From: Pseudomonas simiae
GTDB taxonomy: Bacteria > Pseudomonadota > Gammaproteobacteria > Pseudomonadales > Pseudomonadaceae
Length of the DNA stretch: 64,000 bases
Assembly: GCF_900111895.1 (NCBI RefSeq)
Contig: NZ_FOKB01000004.1
Coordinates: 186,001 to 250,000, forward strand
Direction of reading: 5' to 3'
Shown: one piece after another, positions 37,977 to 47,711 of the stretch
Layout of the letters: each line of letters begins with the position of its first letter
How positions within the stretch are numbered: position 1 is the stretch's first letter
Notes under the pieces: model-generated
The model's database searches: none
Told to the model about the DNA's origin: nothing
Seen by the model: only the letters and a program-made list of their open reading frames with translations
Made by a program: the position numbers and the translations under genes

Positions 37977-38165
37977 ATGTCGATCGTCAGCAGCACCTCG
38001 CACTCCGCCAGCAGCACCGCCACCCTGAGCCAACGCCTGACCGCCGCCATCGGCGCGTCGATCCTTGGTGCGTGCCTGGTGTACTTTGCCGGTTTCTCGC
38101 ACATCGAGGCCGTGCACAACGCTGCCCACGATACCCGCCACAGCGCTGCGTTCCCGTGCCACTGA
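37977..38165 (+). CDS. cbtB: CbtB, small subunit of putative cobalt transporter
   Basis: 62 residues with one membrane helix (about 23-42, AAIGASILGACLVYFAGF) and a histidine-containing C terminus (IEAVHNAAHDTRHSAAFPCH) that likely binds cobalt. CbtB accompanies CbtA in B12-riboswitch-controlled cobalt uptake systems; the assignment as transporter in the literature rests on that context. AAAGGGA precedes the ATG. cbtA starts 12 bases after its stop. Confidence 0.93.
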   Translation: MSIVSSTSHSASSTATLSQRLTAAIGASILGACLVYFAGFSHIEAVHNAAHDTRHSAAFPCH

Positions 38166-38176
38166 GACCTGCCGAC

Positions 38177-38881
38177 ATGATCAAGCGTATCGCGCAAACT
38201 GCAGGTTTCACCGGCCTGCTGGCCGCCCTGTTGCTGACCTTGCTGCAAAGCTTCTGGGTCGCCCCGCTGATTCTGCAGGCGGAAACCTTTGAAAAGGCCC
38301 CGGCCGCCACCGAAGTGGCCCACGAACACACCGAAGGCGCTGCCGCCCACACCCACGATGCCGAAGCCTGGGAGCCGGAAGACGGCTGGCAGCGCGTGCT
38401 CTCCACCACAGGCGGTAATCTGGTGGTCGCGGTCGGTTTTGCGCTGATGCTGGCCGGTCTCTACACACTGCGCGCGCCAACCCGCACCGCCCAAGGCCTG
38501 CTGTGGGGCTTGGCCGGTTACGCAACCTTCGTGCTGGCACCGACGATGGGCCTGCCGCCTGAGCTGCCGGGCACCGCCGCCGCGGACCTGGCGCTGCGCC
38601 AGACCTGGTGGATCGGCACTGCGGCTTCTACGGCTGCCGGCATCGCTTTGATCGTATTTGGTCGTAACTGGCTGTTGAAAGTGCTGGGCGTGGCGATCCT
38701 CGCCGTCCCCCACGTGATCGGCGCGCCACAGCCCGAAGTGCATTCGATGCTGGCACCGCAAGCCCTGGAAGCACAATTCAAGATCGCTTCACAGTTGACC
38801 AACGTCGCTTTCTGGCTCGCACTGGGCCTGATCAGCGCGTGGCTGTTCCGCCGCAACCGTGACGACCAATACTCGGCATGA
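38177..38881 (+). CDS. cbtA: CbtA, putative cobalt transporter
   Basis: 234 residues from the ATG at 38177. Five or so membrane helices are visible (about 8-30, 81-100, 109-125, 145-170 and 205-225). A His/Glu-rich periplasmic loop (about 45-62, with VAHEHTEGAAAHTHDAE) follows the first helix and should bind metal. Final residues RRNRDD suggest a cytoplasmic C terminus. It overlaps cobE (ATGA) and works with CbtB to supply cobalt for corrin synthesis. Confidence 0.93.
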   Translation: MIKRIAQTAGFTGLLAALLLTLLQSFWVAPLILQAETFEKAPAATEVAHEHTEGAAAHTHDAEAWEPEDGWQRVLSTTGGNLVVAVGFALMLAGLYTLRAPTRTAQGLLWGLAGYATFVLAPTMGLPPELPGTAAADLALRQTWWIGTAASTAAGIALIVFGRNWLLKVLGVAILAVPHVIGAPQPEVHSMLAPQALEAQFKIASQLTNVAFWLALGLISAWLFRRNRDDQYSA

Positions 38882-39270
38882 CCCTGGTGATCGGCCTGGG
38901 TTTCCAGCAGGGTTGCGATCTTCACACCTTGCTGGCGCTGTTCGATTCGGCCCTCGCCGAGGGCGGTATCGAGCGTCACCGCATTAGCGCGCTGGCCAGT
39001 ATCGATCGCAAACAGAATGAACCGGGGTTACTGGCTCTGGCCCAGAGGCTGAACCTGCCACTGCAGTGTTTCAGCGCCGAGCAACTGGCGGCGTTTGAAC
39101 ACCGCCTGAGCCACAAATCCGACATCGCTTTTGCCCACACCGGCTGTTATGGCATCGCCGAAAGCGCCGCGCTGGCACTCGCCGAGCACCTTGCAGGCAG
39201 CCCTGCCCGCCTGTTGATCACTCGCAAAAAAACCGCCCAAGCCACCTTTGCATTAGCCTGCGCCGGCTAA
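38878..39270 (+). CDS. cobE: CobE / CbiG C-terminal domain protein
   Basis: 130 residues, opening GLGFQQGCDLHTLLALF, typical of CobE and the C-terminal domain of CbiG. The family takes part in the aerobic B12 route around precorrin-5 formation; its exact chemistry is unclear. It overlaps cbtA by 4 bases. The stretch FAHTGCYGIAESAALALAE is the conserved core. cobM follows after 70 bases carrying a MetR-type palindrome. Confidence 0.9.
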   Translation: MTLVIGLGFQQGCDLHTLLALFDSALAEGGIERHRISALASIDRKQNEPGLLALAQRLNLPLQCFSAEQLAAFEHRLSHKSDIAFAHTGCYGIAESAALALAEHLAGSPARLLITRKKTAQATFALACAG

Positions 39271-39295
39271 AATCCCGATAATTGCCGCCCCCGAT

Positions 39296-39312
39296 CATGA
39301 ACAACATTCATG
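39296..39312. promoter_or_regulatory. MetR-type box upstream of cobM
   Basis: CATGAACAACATTCATG fits the MetR consensus TGAA-N5-TTCA with A in the middle. It lies 28 bases before the cobM ATG and matches the layout of the box upstream of metH at 43620-43636. A GATAAT (39277-39282) just upstream could be a -10 element, which would put the box in the leader; the functional role is uncertain. Confidence 0.5.
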
Positions 39313-39340
39313 CTCGCCCGTTTTTTCGACAGGAACCACC

Positions 39341-40087
39341 ATGACCGTCTACTTCATCGGCGCAGGCCCCGGCGACCCGGAATTGATCACCGTCAAAGGC
39401 CAGCGGCTGATCCGCAGTTGCCCGGTAATCATCTATGCCGGCTCATTGGTTCCGGCGGCGGTATTGGACGGCCATTCGGCGCTAACGGTGGTCAACAGCG
39501 CCGAATTGCACTTGGAACAGATCATTGACCTGATCAAAACCGCCCACGACAACGGCCAGGACGTGGCCCGCGTCCATTCCGGTGACCCGAGCCTGTATGG
39601 CGCCATTGGCGAACAGATCCGCCATCTGCGGGAGCTGGGCATTCCCTTCCAGATCATTCCCGGCGTCACCGCCGTGGCCGCCTGCGCCGCCCTGCTGGAA
39701 ACCGAGCTGACCCTGCCCGATATCGCCCAAAGCGTGATCCTGACCCGCTATGCCGACAAAACCCGCATGCCCGCCGGCGAGGATTTCGACAGCCTGGCCC
39801 GGCATGGCACCACCATGGCGATTCACCTGGGGGTCAATCACCTGGAGAAGATCGTCGCTGAGCTGCTGCCGCACTACGGCGCGGATTGCCCGATTGCCGT
39901 GGTGCACCGGGCAACCTGGCCGGATCAGGATTGGGCGATGGGCACGTTGAGTGACATTACCGAGAAGGTGGCGGCCAAGGGCTTTCGGCGCACGGCATTG
40001 ATTGTGGTGGGCCGGGTGTTGGCAAGTGACAGCTTCAGTGAGTCGTCGCTGTATCGCGCGGGCCATGCTCATCTTTACCGCCCCTGA
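39341..40087 (+). CDS. cobM: Precorrin-4 C11-methyltransferase
   Basis: 248 residues. The SAM-binding uroporphyrin-methylase fold is seen in VYFIGAGPGDPELITVKG (N terminus), the VARVHSGDPSLYGAIGEQ loop and the PGVTAVAACAALLETELTLP segment, all diagnostic for CobM. It methylates C-11 of precorrin-4 in aerobic cobalamin synthesis. AGGAACC precedes the ATG. Last gene of the plus-strand cobalamin operon; a strong terminator follows, facing nfuA. Confidence 0.96.
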   Translation: MTVYFIGAGPGDPELITVKGQRLIRSCPVIIYAGSLVPAAVLDGHSALTVVNSAELHLEQIIDLIKTAHDNGQDVARVHSGDPSLYGAIGEQIRHLRELGIPFQIIPGVTAVAACAALLETELTLPDIAQSVILTRYADKTRMPAGEDFDSLARHGTTMAIHLGVNHLEKIVAELLPHYGADCPIAVVHRATWPDQDWAMGTLSDITEKVAAKGFRRTALIVVGRVLASDSFSESSLYRAGHAHLYRP

Positions 40088-40098
40088 AACCCAGGCAT

Positions 40099-40130
40099 AA
40101 AAAAACGGCGCTCACGGGGCGCCGTTTTTT
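40099..40130. terminator. Bidirectional terminator between cobM and nfuA
   Basis: An A-tract and CGGCGC, a 7-base loop, GCGCCG and six T (40125-40130). Confidence 0.92.
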
Positions 40131-40152
40131 CTGCTCGCAGTGAACGCCTTAT

Positions 40153-40746
<594 letters not shown>

Positions 40747-40830
40747 TCACAGGCTTGCCAGCAGTTTACGCCAAAATATTACGCAGGTACAAAGTCCTAG
40801 TGTTTTTGTCGGGATAGGTTTTTTGGGGGG

Positions 40831-41244
40831 GTGTACATATCCGTTATTTGGGTGATGGCTGCTATGGGTTCCGCTCTTACGGCGGGTCACTTTTGAAAAG
40901 AGTCCAAAAGCAACCAAAAGGCTCTTGCCCCAATACTCGGTGTGCCCGTAATCCGACAGGGGTTTGGGGGACCGCAAGAGCACGGCGGCCTGAGTGGTGT
41001 AGAGCAAAGGCAAGGGCAAACGCAGTCCCTGTAGGAGCTGGCTTGCCTGCGATGGTGGTTAACGATGACGCGGGTAACCAGACAAAACGCGGCGTTCTCA
41101 CGTTTTTCGCCGGCAAGCCGGCTCCTACAAAGGACGAAAAGCGTATCCACGATGCGAAGCGAGTCGCGCTTGCTCTGGCTTTTGATCTGAGGCGCCGTAA
41201 GGGCGGAACCAATATCAGCCGTTACCGCAGCAACGGATATGCAC
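40831..41244. mobile_element. Non-coding inverted-repeat element, copy 2
   Basis: 414 bases starting GTGTACATATCCGTT and ending AACGGATATGCAC, with the inner parts of both ends (TGATGGCTGCTATGGGTTCC left; GGAACCAATATCAGCC right) also complementary. The left 150 bases closely match copy 1 at 37246-37641. The middle holds a REPIN (41030-41129) not present in copy 1. No transposase or open gene. Confidence 0.78.
41030..41129. repeat. REPIN nested in inverted-repeat element copy 2
   Basis: TGTAGGAGCTGGCTTGCCTG...(41030-41052) and its near-complement (41107-41129) form a divergent REP pair with the fluorescent-pseudomonad consensus. Confidence 0.88.
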
Positions 41245-41256
41245 TCCGAAAAGATC

Positions 41257-43548
41257 TCACAAGTTCTGATACCGATTCATATCCAACACCCCCTCTTCCA
41301 CCGGCGTAGTCTCCCGAATGTACTGCGACACATCATGGAAGTACTGCCAAAACAACGGATGACTGCGCCGCACACCCCAGCGGTCCACAATCTTCTCGAA
41401 ACGCTTGGCATCCTTGGCCTGCTCCATTTCAGCCACAAACTCCGGCACTTCCTGGGCAGGGATATTGAACATAAAGTTCGGATAGCTGCTCAGCACGCCA
41501 GGATAAATCGTCACCGTGTCCAAGCCCGGCTGATAGCGATAAGCCTCACCCAGCAGAAACGCCACGTTACTGTGGGCACGATTGCGCAGCATGCTGTAGA
41601 GCACACGCTTACCGCTGGCGGTCTCGACACGCAACATCGTCGCTTCAGGCAGTTGGTCGATGACCTTGAGCCCGGCGGCCGGGCGTGAAGTCAGGCGGCT
41701 CAGCGCCTGCTCCGCATCCTGAATGGCTGGGTCCACGCCGTCACGCGAGCAATAGGCGCCCGTGCAGCGGTTGATCGGATCCGGGCTCGCATTCAAATCG
41801 CCATAACGCGTGAGCAACTGGTTGGCAAAGTCGCGCTTCGGATCGTTTTCATTCAGGTGCAGGCCAGTGGGTTTATCGTCATCAATGGCTTCATAGTCCA
41901 GCCATAGCTTGAGCTTGCCGCTGTTCTGGTACCAGTCATCCAAGAAGCCCTCGCGGGAATCGGCCGGCATCAGGCGCAGGAAGTTCTGCTCGGCACCGTT
42001 GCGAATCAGGTCGAAATACAACCGGGTCTGGGCCTGGTGCGACACGTTGCCGAACACATCGAAGTTCACCGCCAACTGATAATAGGTGCGCTCCAGCAGC
42101 GGGTAGTCGAACAGCCACAGGGTTTGCGGCACCTCGCCAATCAGGCCTTTGGTCACCGAAGCGCTGTCGAAGTGGCGGAAGATGCTCAGCAAGGCATTGT
42201 CATTGCCCGCCCACAGGGTCGACCAGCTTGGCGGCGGCAAGTCAGCATAGCTGTCGCGGCGCAGGGCCTCGTATTCATTACGTTTGTCGCGGTACGCCAG
42301 CCACAGGCTGAGCACGCTGCCGACGTCATCGTTCTGCCCCGGCATCGCCAGCAACGGCGTGGCCTGGCCGCGATAGCGCGCATCGGTGATGTACAGGTCG
42401 TGGTCCGGGTCTTGGAACAGGGTCCAGAAGTTGTCACGGATCACGTCCGTGGCAATCTGCCCACGGCACACCGGCCCACGGATAAAGGTGCGTACGAAGT
42501 ATTCGGCGTTGTCCAGCATGAACTGGTAACGCGCCTTGGCCGGGATGGCTTCGAAGGTTTCGAAGGGGTTGGCGCGACGGCCTGGGCCATAGCCCGGCAA
42601 GGCGTTGACCTGCCAGTTGCCGGCGTAGAACAGTTCTTTGATCCGCGCCATCTTCTGGGCACTGAACGGGTACGCGATGTGGGTTTTATGCACAATCACA
42701 CCCTGCACCGGCCACAGGCGGTAATACACACGGGTGCCTGGATCATCATTGGGGCGACGGGTGGCGATCAGATCGATCGGCTGGCCGCTGGGCGTACGCG
42801 AACGCACCCACTGGAAGAAATGCCCCGGTTCGCCGTTTTCGAAGTAGATGTGCGCGAGAAACAGATGTTCGAACAACCAGCGCGCCACCAGGCTCTCCCG
42901 CGCACCCGGCTGGTTGAACAGGTTTTCCCACTGCTGCACCTGCAGGGCTTCCTTGGCGCTGGGCGCCAGGCCTTGTTCATCGATAGGAGCGCCGGACGCG
43001 AGCCAGCGTTGCAGGGTCTGGTATTGCTGGTCCGTCAGGCCGGTGACCGCCAGCGGCATGCCTTCCTTGGGATGGGCACCGGCGTAGGCATTGAACTCGC
43101 CGGGCATGGCGCACATGTTTTCACGGTTCAGGCCCAGTACGATATCTTGAGGCAACTTGGCGTTGGGTTGCAGCGGTGCGTTATGGCCCAGCTCCAGCAT
43201 GCGTGCCATCAAGGCCGCCTGGCTGCCCTGGGCGTCCAGCACCGAGTAAAAGCCCTTTTGCTGCCAGGCCTGCTTGCCAAAGGCGTCATAGAACAGCCGT
43301 GTGGTCGGGGTCGCCTGGCTGCGCTCGCCATCATAGACCGGCACTTTGTTTGCACCCCGGGCCGCGCCCTCGCCACTGCCCAGGTTGAGCTGGCAGGCGG
43401 AGTCGTAGCAGGCGTGGCAGGCCACGCACTTCTCGGTAAAGATTGGTTGAATGTCGCGAGTGTACGAAATCGCCGGGGCGGGTCCGTCAGCCTGTGCGAT
43501 GCAAGCGACCAGCGCCAGGACGGCGCTGGTGATGAGGCGAAGTGACAT
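41257..43548 (-). CDS. cti: Fatty acid cis/trans isomerase
   Basis: 763 residues with a signal peptide (about 1-20, ending AQA-D). A c-type heme-binding CxxCH (CVACHACYD near 40-47) follows, as in all Cti enzymes. The periplasmic protein converts cis-unsaturated phospholipid acyl chains to trans, stiffening the membrane in response to solvent or heat without new lipid synthesis. Length and the heme site match Pseudomonas Cti. Monocistronic; divergent from metH across 166 bases. Confidence 0.94.
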   Translation of the reverse strand: MSLRLITSAVLALVACIAQADGPAPAISYTRDIQPIFTEKCVACHACYDSACQLNLGSGEGAARGANKVPVYDGERSQATPTTRLFYDAFGKQAWQQKGFYSVLDAQGSQAALMARMLELGHNAPLQPNAKLPQDIVLGLNRENMCAMPGEFNAYAGAHPKEGMPLAVTGLTDQQYQTLQRWLASGAPIDEQGLAPSAKEALQVQQWENLFNQPGARESLVARWLFEHLFLAHIYFENGEPGHFFQWVRSRTPSGQPIDLIATRRPNDDPGTRVYYRLWPVQGVIVHKTHIAYPFSAQKMARIKELFYAGNWQVNALPGYGPGRRANPFETFEAIPAKARYQFMLDNAEYFVRTFIRGPVCRGQIATDVIRDNFWTLFQDPDHDLYITDARYRGQATPLLAMPGQNDDVGSVLSLWLAYRDKRNEYEALRRDSYADLPPPSWSTLWAGNDNALLSIFRHFDSASVTKGLIGEVPQTLWLFDYPLLERTYYQLAVNFDVFGNVSHQAQTRLYFDLIRNGAEQNFLRLMPADSREGFLDDWYQNSGKLKLWLDYEAIDDDKPTGLHLNENDPKRDFANQLLTRYGDLNASPDPINRCTGAYCSRDGVDPAIQDAEQALSRLTSRPAAGLKVIDQLPEATMLRVETASGKRVLYSMLRNRAHSNVAFLLGEAYRYQPGLDTVTIYPGVLSSYPNFMFNIPAQEVPEFVAEMEQAKDAKRFEKIVDRWGVRRSHPLFWQYFHDVSQYIRETTPVEEGVLDMNRYQNL

Positions 43549-43619
43549 GTATCGGGTCCCGGTTCAATGCGTGCGCTGAAAATTTGCCGGTGATTCTACC
43601 GGGCCATACTCCCCAGCAA

Positions 43620-43636
43620 CATGAACGATATTCATG
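43620..43636. promoter_or_regulatory. MetR-type box upstream of metH
   Basis: CATGAACGATATTCATG fits MetR consensus TGAA-N5-TTCA. A -10-like TATGAT lies at 43674-43679, so the box centre would be at about -58 from the likely transcript start, a good position for a LysR-type activator. metH starts at 43715. Confidence 0.7.
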
Positions 43637-43714
43637 CAAAAACTGCGCATGCTCTAAATCGGCACAGGTTTGTTATGATTCACGCCCTCCGAAATGCCTG
43701 ACCAGAGTAGTCCC

Positions 43715-46700
43715 ATGTCCGATCGTAGCGTTCGTCTGCAAGCCCTTCATCAAGCCCTCAAGGAACGTATCCTGATCCTCGACGGCGGCATGGGCACGAT
43801 GATCCAAAGCTACAAGCTTGAGGAAAATGACTACCGTGGCAAACGCTTCGCCGACTGGCCCAGCGACGTCAAGGGTAACAACGACCTGCTGGTGATCACC
43901 CGTCCAGACGTAATCGGCGGCATCGAAAAAGCCTACTTGGATGCCGGCGCCGACATCCTCGAAACCAACACCTTCAACGCCACGCGCATCTCCATGGCCG
44001 ACTACGGCATGGAAGCGCTGGCGTTTGAGCTAAACGTAGAAGGCGCACGCCTGGCGCGCAAGATCGCCGACGCCAAAACGGCGGAAACCCCGGACAAGCC
44101 GCGTTTCGTCGCAGGCGTGCTCGGCCCGACCAGCCGCACCTGCTCGCTGTCGCCCGACGTGAACAACCCCGGCTACCGCAACGTGACCTTCGATGAATTG
44201 GTGGAAAACTACACCGAGGCCACCAAAGGCCTGATCGAAGGCGGTGCCGACCTGATCCTGATCGAAACCATTTTCGACACCCTCAATGCCAAGGCCGCGA
44301 TCTTCGCCGTGCAAGGCGTGTTCGAGGAATTGAATATTGAGCTGCCGATCATGATTTCCGGCACCATCACCGACGCCTCCGGGCGTACCCTGTCGGGCCA
44401 GACCACCGAAGCGTTCTGGAACTCCGTGGCCCACGCCAAGCCGATCTCCGTGGGCCTCAACTGCGCCCTGGGTGCCAGCGAGCTGCGTCCGTACCTGGAA
44501 GAATTGTCGAACAAGGCCAACACCCACGTCTCTGCCCACCCGAACGCCGGCCTGCCCAACGAATTCGGCGAATACGACGAGTTGCCGTCACAAACCGCCA
44601 AGGTCATCGAAGAGTTCGCCCAGAGCGGCTTCCTCAACATTGTCGGCGGCTGCTGCGGCACCACGCCGGGCCACATCGAGGCCATCGCCAAGGCCGTGGC
44701 CGGTTACGCGCCGCGCCAGATCCCGGATATTCCGAAGGCTTGCCGCCTGTCAGGCCTGGAGCCGTTCACCATCGATCGCAGCTCGTTGTTCGTCAACGTC
44801 GGCGAGCGCACCAACATCACCGGCTCGGCCAAGTTCGCCCGCCTGATCCGTGAAGACAACTACACCGAAGCCCTGGAAGTCGCGCTGCAGCAGGTGGAAG
44901 CCGGCGCCCAGGTGATCGACATCAACATGGACGAGGGCATGTTGGATTCGAAGAAGGCCATGGTGACCTTCCTCAATCTGATCGCCGGCGAGCCGGACAT
45001 CTCCCGCGTGCCGATCATGATCGACTCCTCCAAGTGGGACGTGATCGAGGCCGGCCTCAAGTGCATCCAGGGCAAGGGCATCGTCAACTCCATCAGCATG
45101 AAGGAAGGCGTGGAGCAGTTCATCCACCACGCCAAGCTGTGCAAGCGCTATGGCGCTGCGGTGGTGGTGATGGCGTTCGATGAAGCCGGCCAGGCCGACA
45201 CCGAAGCGCGCAAGAAAGAGATCTGCAAACGCTCCTACGACATCCTGGTGAATGAAGTCGGCTTCCCACCGGAAGACATCATCTTCGACCCGAACATCTT
45301 TGCGGTCGCCACCGGTATCGAAGAGCACAACAACTACGCCGTCGACTTTATCAACGCCTGCGCCTACATCCGTGACGAGCTGCCGTATGCACTGACCTCC
45401 GGCGGCGTGTCCAACGTGTCGTTCTCGTTCCGTGGCAACAACCCGGTGCGTGAGGCAATCCATTCGGTGTTCCTGCTGTATGCGATCCGCAATGGGCTGA
45501 CCATGGGCATCGTCAACGCCGGCCAGCTGGAGATCTACGACCAGATCCCGGCCGAGCTGCGTGATGCCGTGGAAGACGTGGTGCTCAACCGCACGCCGGA
45601 CGGCACCGACGCCCTGCTCGCCATCGCCGACAAGTACAAGGGCGACGGCAGCGTCAAGGAAGCCGAGACCGAAGAATGGCGTGGCTGGGACGTGAACAAG
45701 CGCCTGGAACACGCGCTGGTCAAAGGCATCACTACGCACATCGTGGAAGACACCGAGGAATCGCGGCTGTCGTTCGAGCGCCCGATCGAAGTGATCGAAG
45801 GCCCGCTGATGTCCGGCATGAACATCGTCGGCGACCTGTTTGGCGCTGGTAAGATGTTCCTGCCCCAGGTGGTGAAATCTGCCCGCGTGATGAAACAGGC
45901 GGTAGCGCACTTGATCCCGTTCATCGAACTCGAAAAAGGCGACAAGCCGGAAGCCAAGGGCAAGATCCTGATGGCAACCGTAAAAGGCGACGTGCACGAC
46001 ATCGGCAAAAACATTGTCGGCGTGGTGCTCGGCTGCAACGGCTATGACATCGTCGACCTGGGCGTAATGGTGCCGGCAGAGAAGATCCTGCAGGTGGCCA
46101 AGGAACAGAAGTGCGACATTATCGGGCTGTCCGGCCTGATCACCCCGTCCCTGGACGAGATGGTCCATGTGGCTCGCGAGATGCAGCGCCAGGACTTCCA
46201 CCTGCCGCTGATGATCGGTGGCGCCACCACCTCCAAGGCGCACACGGCGGTAAAGATCGAGCCCAAGTACAGTAACGATGCCGTGGTGTACGTCACTGAC
46301 GCCTCCCGCGCCGTGGGCGTGGCGACGCAGTTGCTGTCCAAGGAACTGAAAGCCGGCTTCGTGGAGCGCACTCGCGAGGAGTACGTGGAAGTGCGCGAGC
46401 GCACCTCGAACCGCAGCGCCCGCACCGAGCGCCTGAGCTATCCCGCCGCCATCGCCAAAAAGCCACAGTTCGACTGGAGCACCTACAGCCCGGTGGTGCC
46501 GACCTTTACCGGCGCCAAGGTGCTGGACAATATCGACCTCAAGGTGCTGGCCGAGTACATCGACTGGACACCGTTCTTCATTTCCTGGGACCTGGCGGGC
46601 AAATTCCCACGCATTCTTACTGACGAAGTCGTCGGTGAAGCGGCCACCGCGCTGTACGCCGATGCCCAGGAAATGCTCAAGAAATTGATCGACGAAAAAC

Positions 46701-47425
46701 TCATCAGCGCCCGTGCGGTGTTCGGTTTCTGGCCGACCAACCAGGTGCAGGACGACGACCTGGAAGTCTACGGCGACGACGGCCAGCCGATCGCAAAACT
46801 GCACCACCTGCGCCAGCAGATCATCAAGACCGATGGCAAGCCAAACTTCTCCCTGGCCGACTTCGTAGCGCCCAAGGACAGCGGTGTGACTGACTACATC
46901 GGTGGTTTTATCACCACCGCCGGTATCGGTGCCGAAGAAGTCGCCAAGGCCTACCAGGACGCGGGCGACGACTACAACTCGATCATGGTCAAGGCCCTGG
47001 CCGACCGCCTGGCCGAAGCCTGCGCTGAATGGCTGCACCAGCAGGTGCGTAAAGAGCACTGGGGCTACGCCAAGGATGAGCAATTGGACAACGAGGCGCT
47101 GATCAAAGAGCAATACAGCGGCATCCGCCCTGCCCCCGGTTACCCCGCGTGCCCGGATCACACCGAGAAAGCCCAGTTGTTTCAACTGCTCGACCCCGAG
47201 GCCCGCGAAATGCATGCAGGTCGTAGCGGCGTGTTCCTCACCGAGCATTACGCGATGTTCCCGGCGGCGGCCGTCAGCGGCTGGTACTTCGCCCACCCGC
47301 AGGCGCAGTACTTTGCCGTGGGTAAGGTCGACAAGGACCAGGTGGCGAGCTACACCGCGCGCAAAGGCCAGGACCTGAGTGTGACCGAACGTTGGCTGGC
47401 GCCGAACCTGGGCTACGACAACTAA
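43715..47425 (+). CDS. metH: Cobalamin-dependent methionine synthase
   Basis: 1236 residues from the ATG at 43715, the start that fits family alignments; an ATG seven codons earlier is possible. Domain order is complete: homocysteine-binding (about 1-340, with GLNCALG and the zinc cysteines GGCCGTTP), pterin-binding (about 350-610, starting [15 protein letters not shown]), B12-binding (about 640-885, with the cobalt-ligating [14 protein letters not shown]), and AdoMet activation domain (about 900-1230). It transfers a methyl group from methyltetrahydrofolate to homocysteine. It depends on the cofactor made by the adjoining cob genes. A 15-base exact tandem duplication spans its stop codon. 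Confidence 0.98.
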   Translation: MSDRSVRLQALHQALKERILILDGGMGTMIQSYKLEENDYRGKRFADWPSDVKGNNDLLVITRPDVIGGIEKAYLDAGADILETNTFNATRISMADYGMEALAFELNVEGARLARKIADAKTAETPDKPRFVAGVLGPTSRTCSLSPDVNNPGYRNVTFDELVENYTEATKGLIEGGADLILIETIFDTLNAKAAIFAVQGVFEELNIELPIMISGTITDASGRTLSGQTTEAFWNSVAHAKPISVGLNCALGASELRPYLEELSNKANTHVSAHPNAGLPNEFGEYDELPSQTAKVIEEFAQSGFLNIVGGCCGTTPGHIEAIAKAVAGYAPRQIPDIPKACRLSGLEPFTIDRSSLFVNVGERTNITGSAKFARLIREDNYTEALEVALQQVEAGAQVIDINMDEGMLDSKKAMVTFLNLIAGEPDISRVPIMIDSSKWDVIEAGLKCIQGKGIVNSISMKEGVEQFIHHAKLCKRYGAAVVVMAFDEAGQADTEARKKEICKRSYDILVNEVGFPPEDIIFDPNIFAVATGIEEHNNYAVDFINACAYIRDELPYALTSGGVSNVSFSFRGNNPVREAIHSVFLLYAIRNGLTMGIVNAGQLEIYDQIPAELRDAVEDVVLNRTPDGTDALLAIADKYKGDGSVKEAETEEWRGWDVNKRLEHALVKGITTHIVEDTEESRLSFERPIEVIEGPLMSGMNIVGDLFGAGKMFLPQVVKSARVMKQAVAHLIPFIELEKGDKPEAKGKILMATVKGDVHDIGKNIVGVVLGCNGYDIVDLGVMVPAEKILQVAKEQKCDIIGLSGLITPSLDEMVHVAREMQRQDFHLPLMIGGATTSKAHTAVKIEPKYSNDAVVYVTDASRAVGVATQLLSKELKAGFVERTREEYVEVRERTSNRSARTERLSYPAAIAKKPQFDWSTYSPVVPTFTGAKVLDNIDLKVLAEYIDWTPFFISWDLAGKFPRILTDEVVGEAATALYADAQEMLKKLIDEKLISARAVFGFWPTNQVQDDDLEVYGDDGQPIAKLHHLRQQIIKTDGKPNFSLADFVAPKDSGVTDYIGGFITTAGIGAEEVAKAYQDAGDDYNSIMVKALADRLAEACAEWLHQQVRKEHWGYAKDEQLDNEALIKEQYSGIRPAPGYPACPDHTEKAQLFQLLDPEAREMHAGRSGVFLTEHYAMFPAAAVSGWYFAHPQAQYFAVGKVDKDQVASYTARKGQDLSVTERWLAPNLGYDN

Positions 47426-47444
47426 GCCCACGACAACTAAGCCC
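47415..47444 (+). repeat. 15-base tandem duplication across the metH stop
   Basis: ACGACAACTAAGCCC occurs at 47415-47429 and again, directly adjoining, at 47430-47444; the first copy contains the metH stop codon. The second copy is outside the reading frame and harmless. Confidence 0.95.
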
Positions 47445-47492
47445 GGCTGGATTGTCTATGCTATCCCTCACACACCTGGTGTCGAGGGATGT

Positions 47493-47711
47493 ATGGACGA
47501 TCCAATCAACAACAAGCCCCCTACCTTCTGGCAGATGCTGCACAGCGTGATCGCGGCCGCGTTTGGCGTGCAAAGCGGCAAGAACCGCGCTCGCGACTTT
47601 ACCCACGGCAGGCCCAGCCACTTTGTAGCGTTGGGCATTCTGTTCACGGTGGTGTTTGCCCTGACGTTGTTCGGTATCGTCAAGCTGGTGCTGCTGTTGG
47701 CCGGCGTCTAG
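47493..47711 (+). CDS. DUF2970 small membrane protein
   Basis: 72 residues: a soluble N-terminal half with TFWQMLHSVIAAAFGVQSGKNRARDF and one C-terminal membrane helix (about 47-71). This is the layout of DUF2970, small inner-membrane proteins of unknown role. GAGGGA precedes the ATG. 67 bases after metH on the same strand; its stop overlaps the convergent periplasmic binding protein gene by three bases. Confidence 0.87.
   Translation: MDDPINNKPPTFWQMLHSVIAAAFGVQSGKNRARDFTHGRPSHFVALGILFTVVFALTLFGIVKLVLLLAGV

Noticed and set aside
38877..38881. Possible frameshift at the cbtA-cobE junction
   Set aside because: The two frames simply overlap by ATGA; both proteins have normal family ends and starts.
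44750..47431. Open frame of about 893 codons opposite metH
   Set aside because: Antisense shadow of metH with reverse-codon composition and no recognisable motif.
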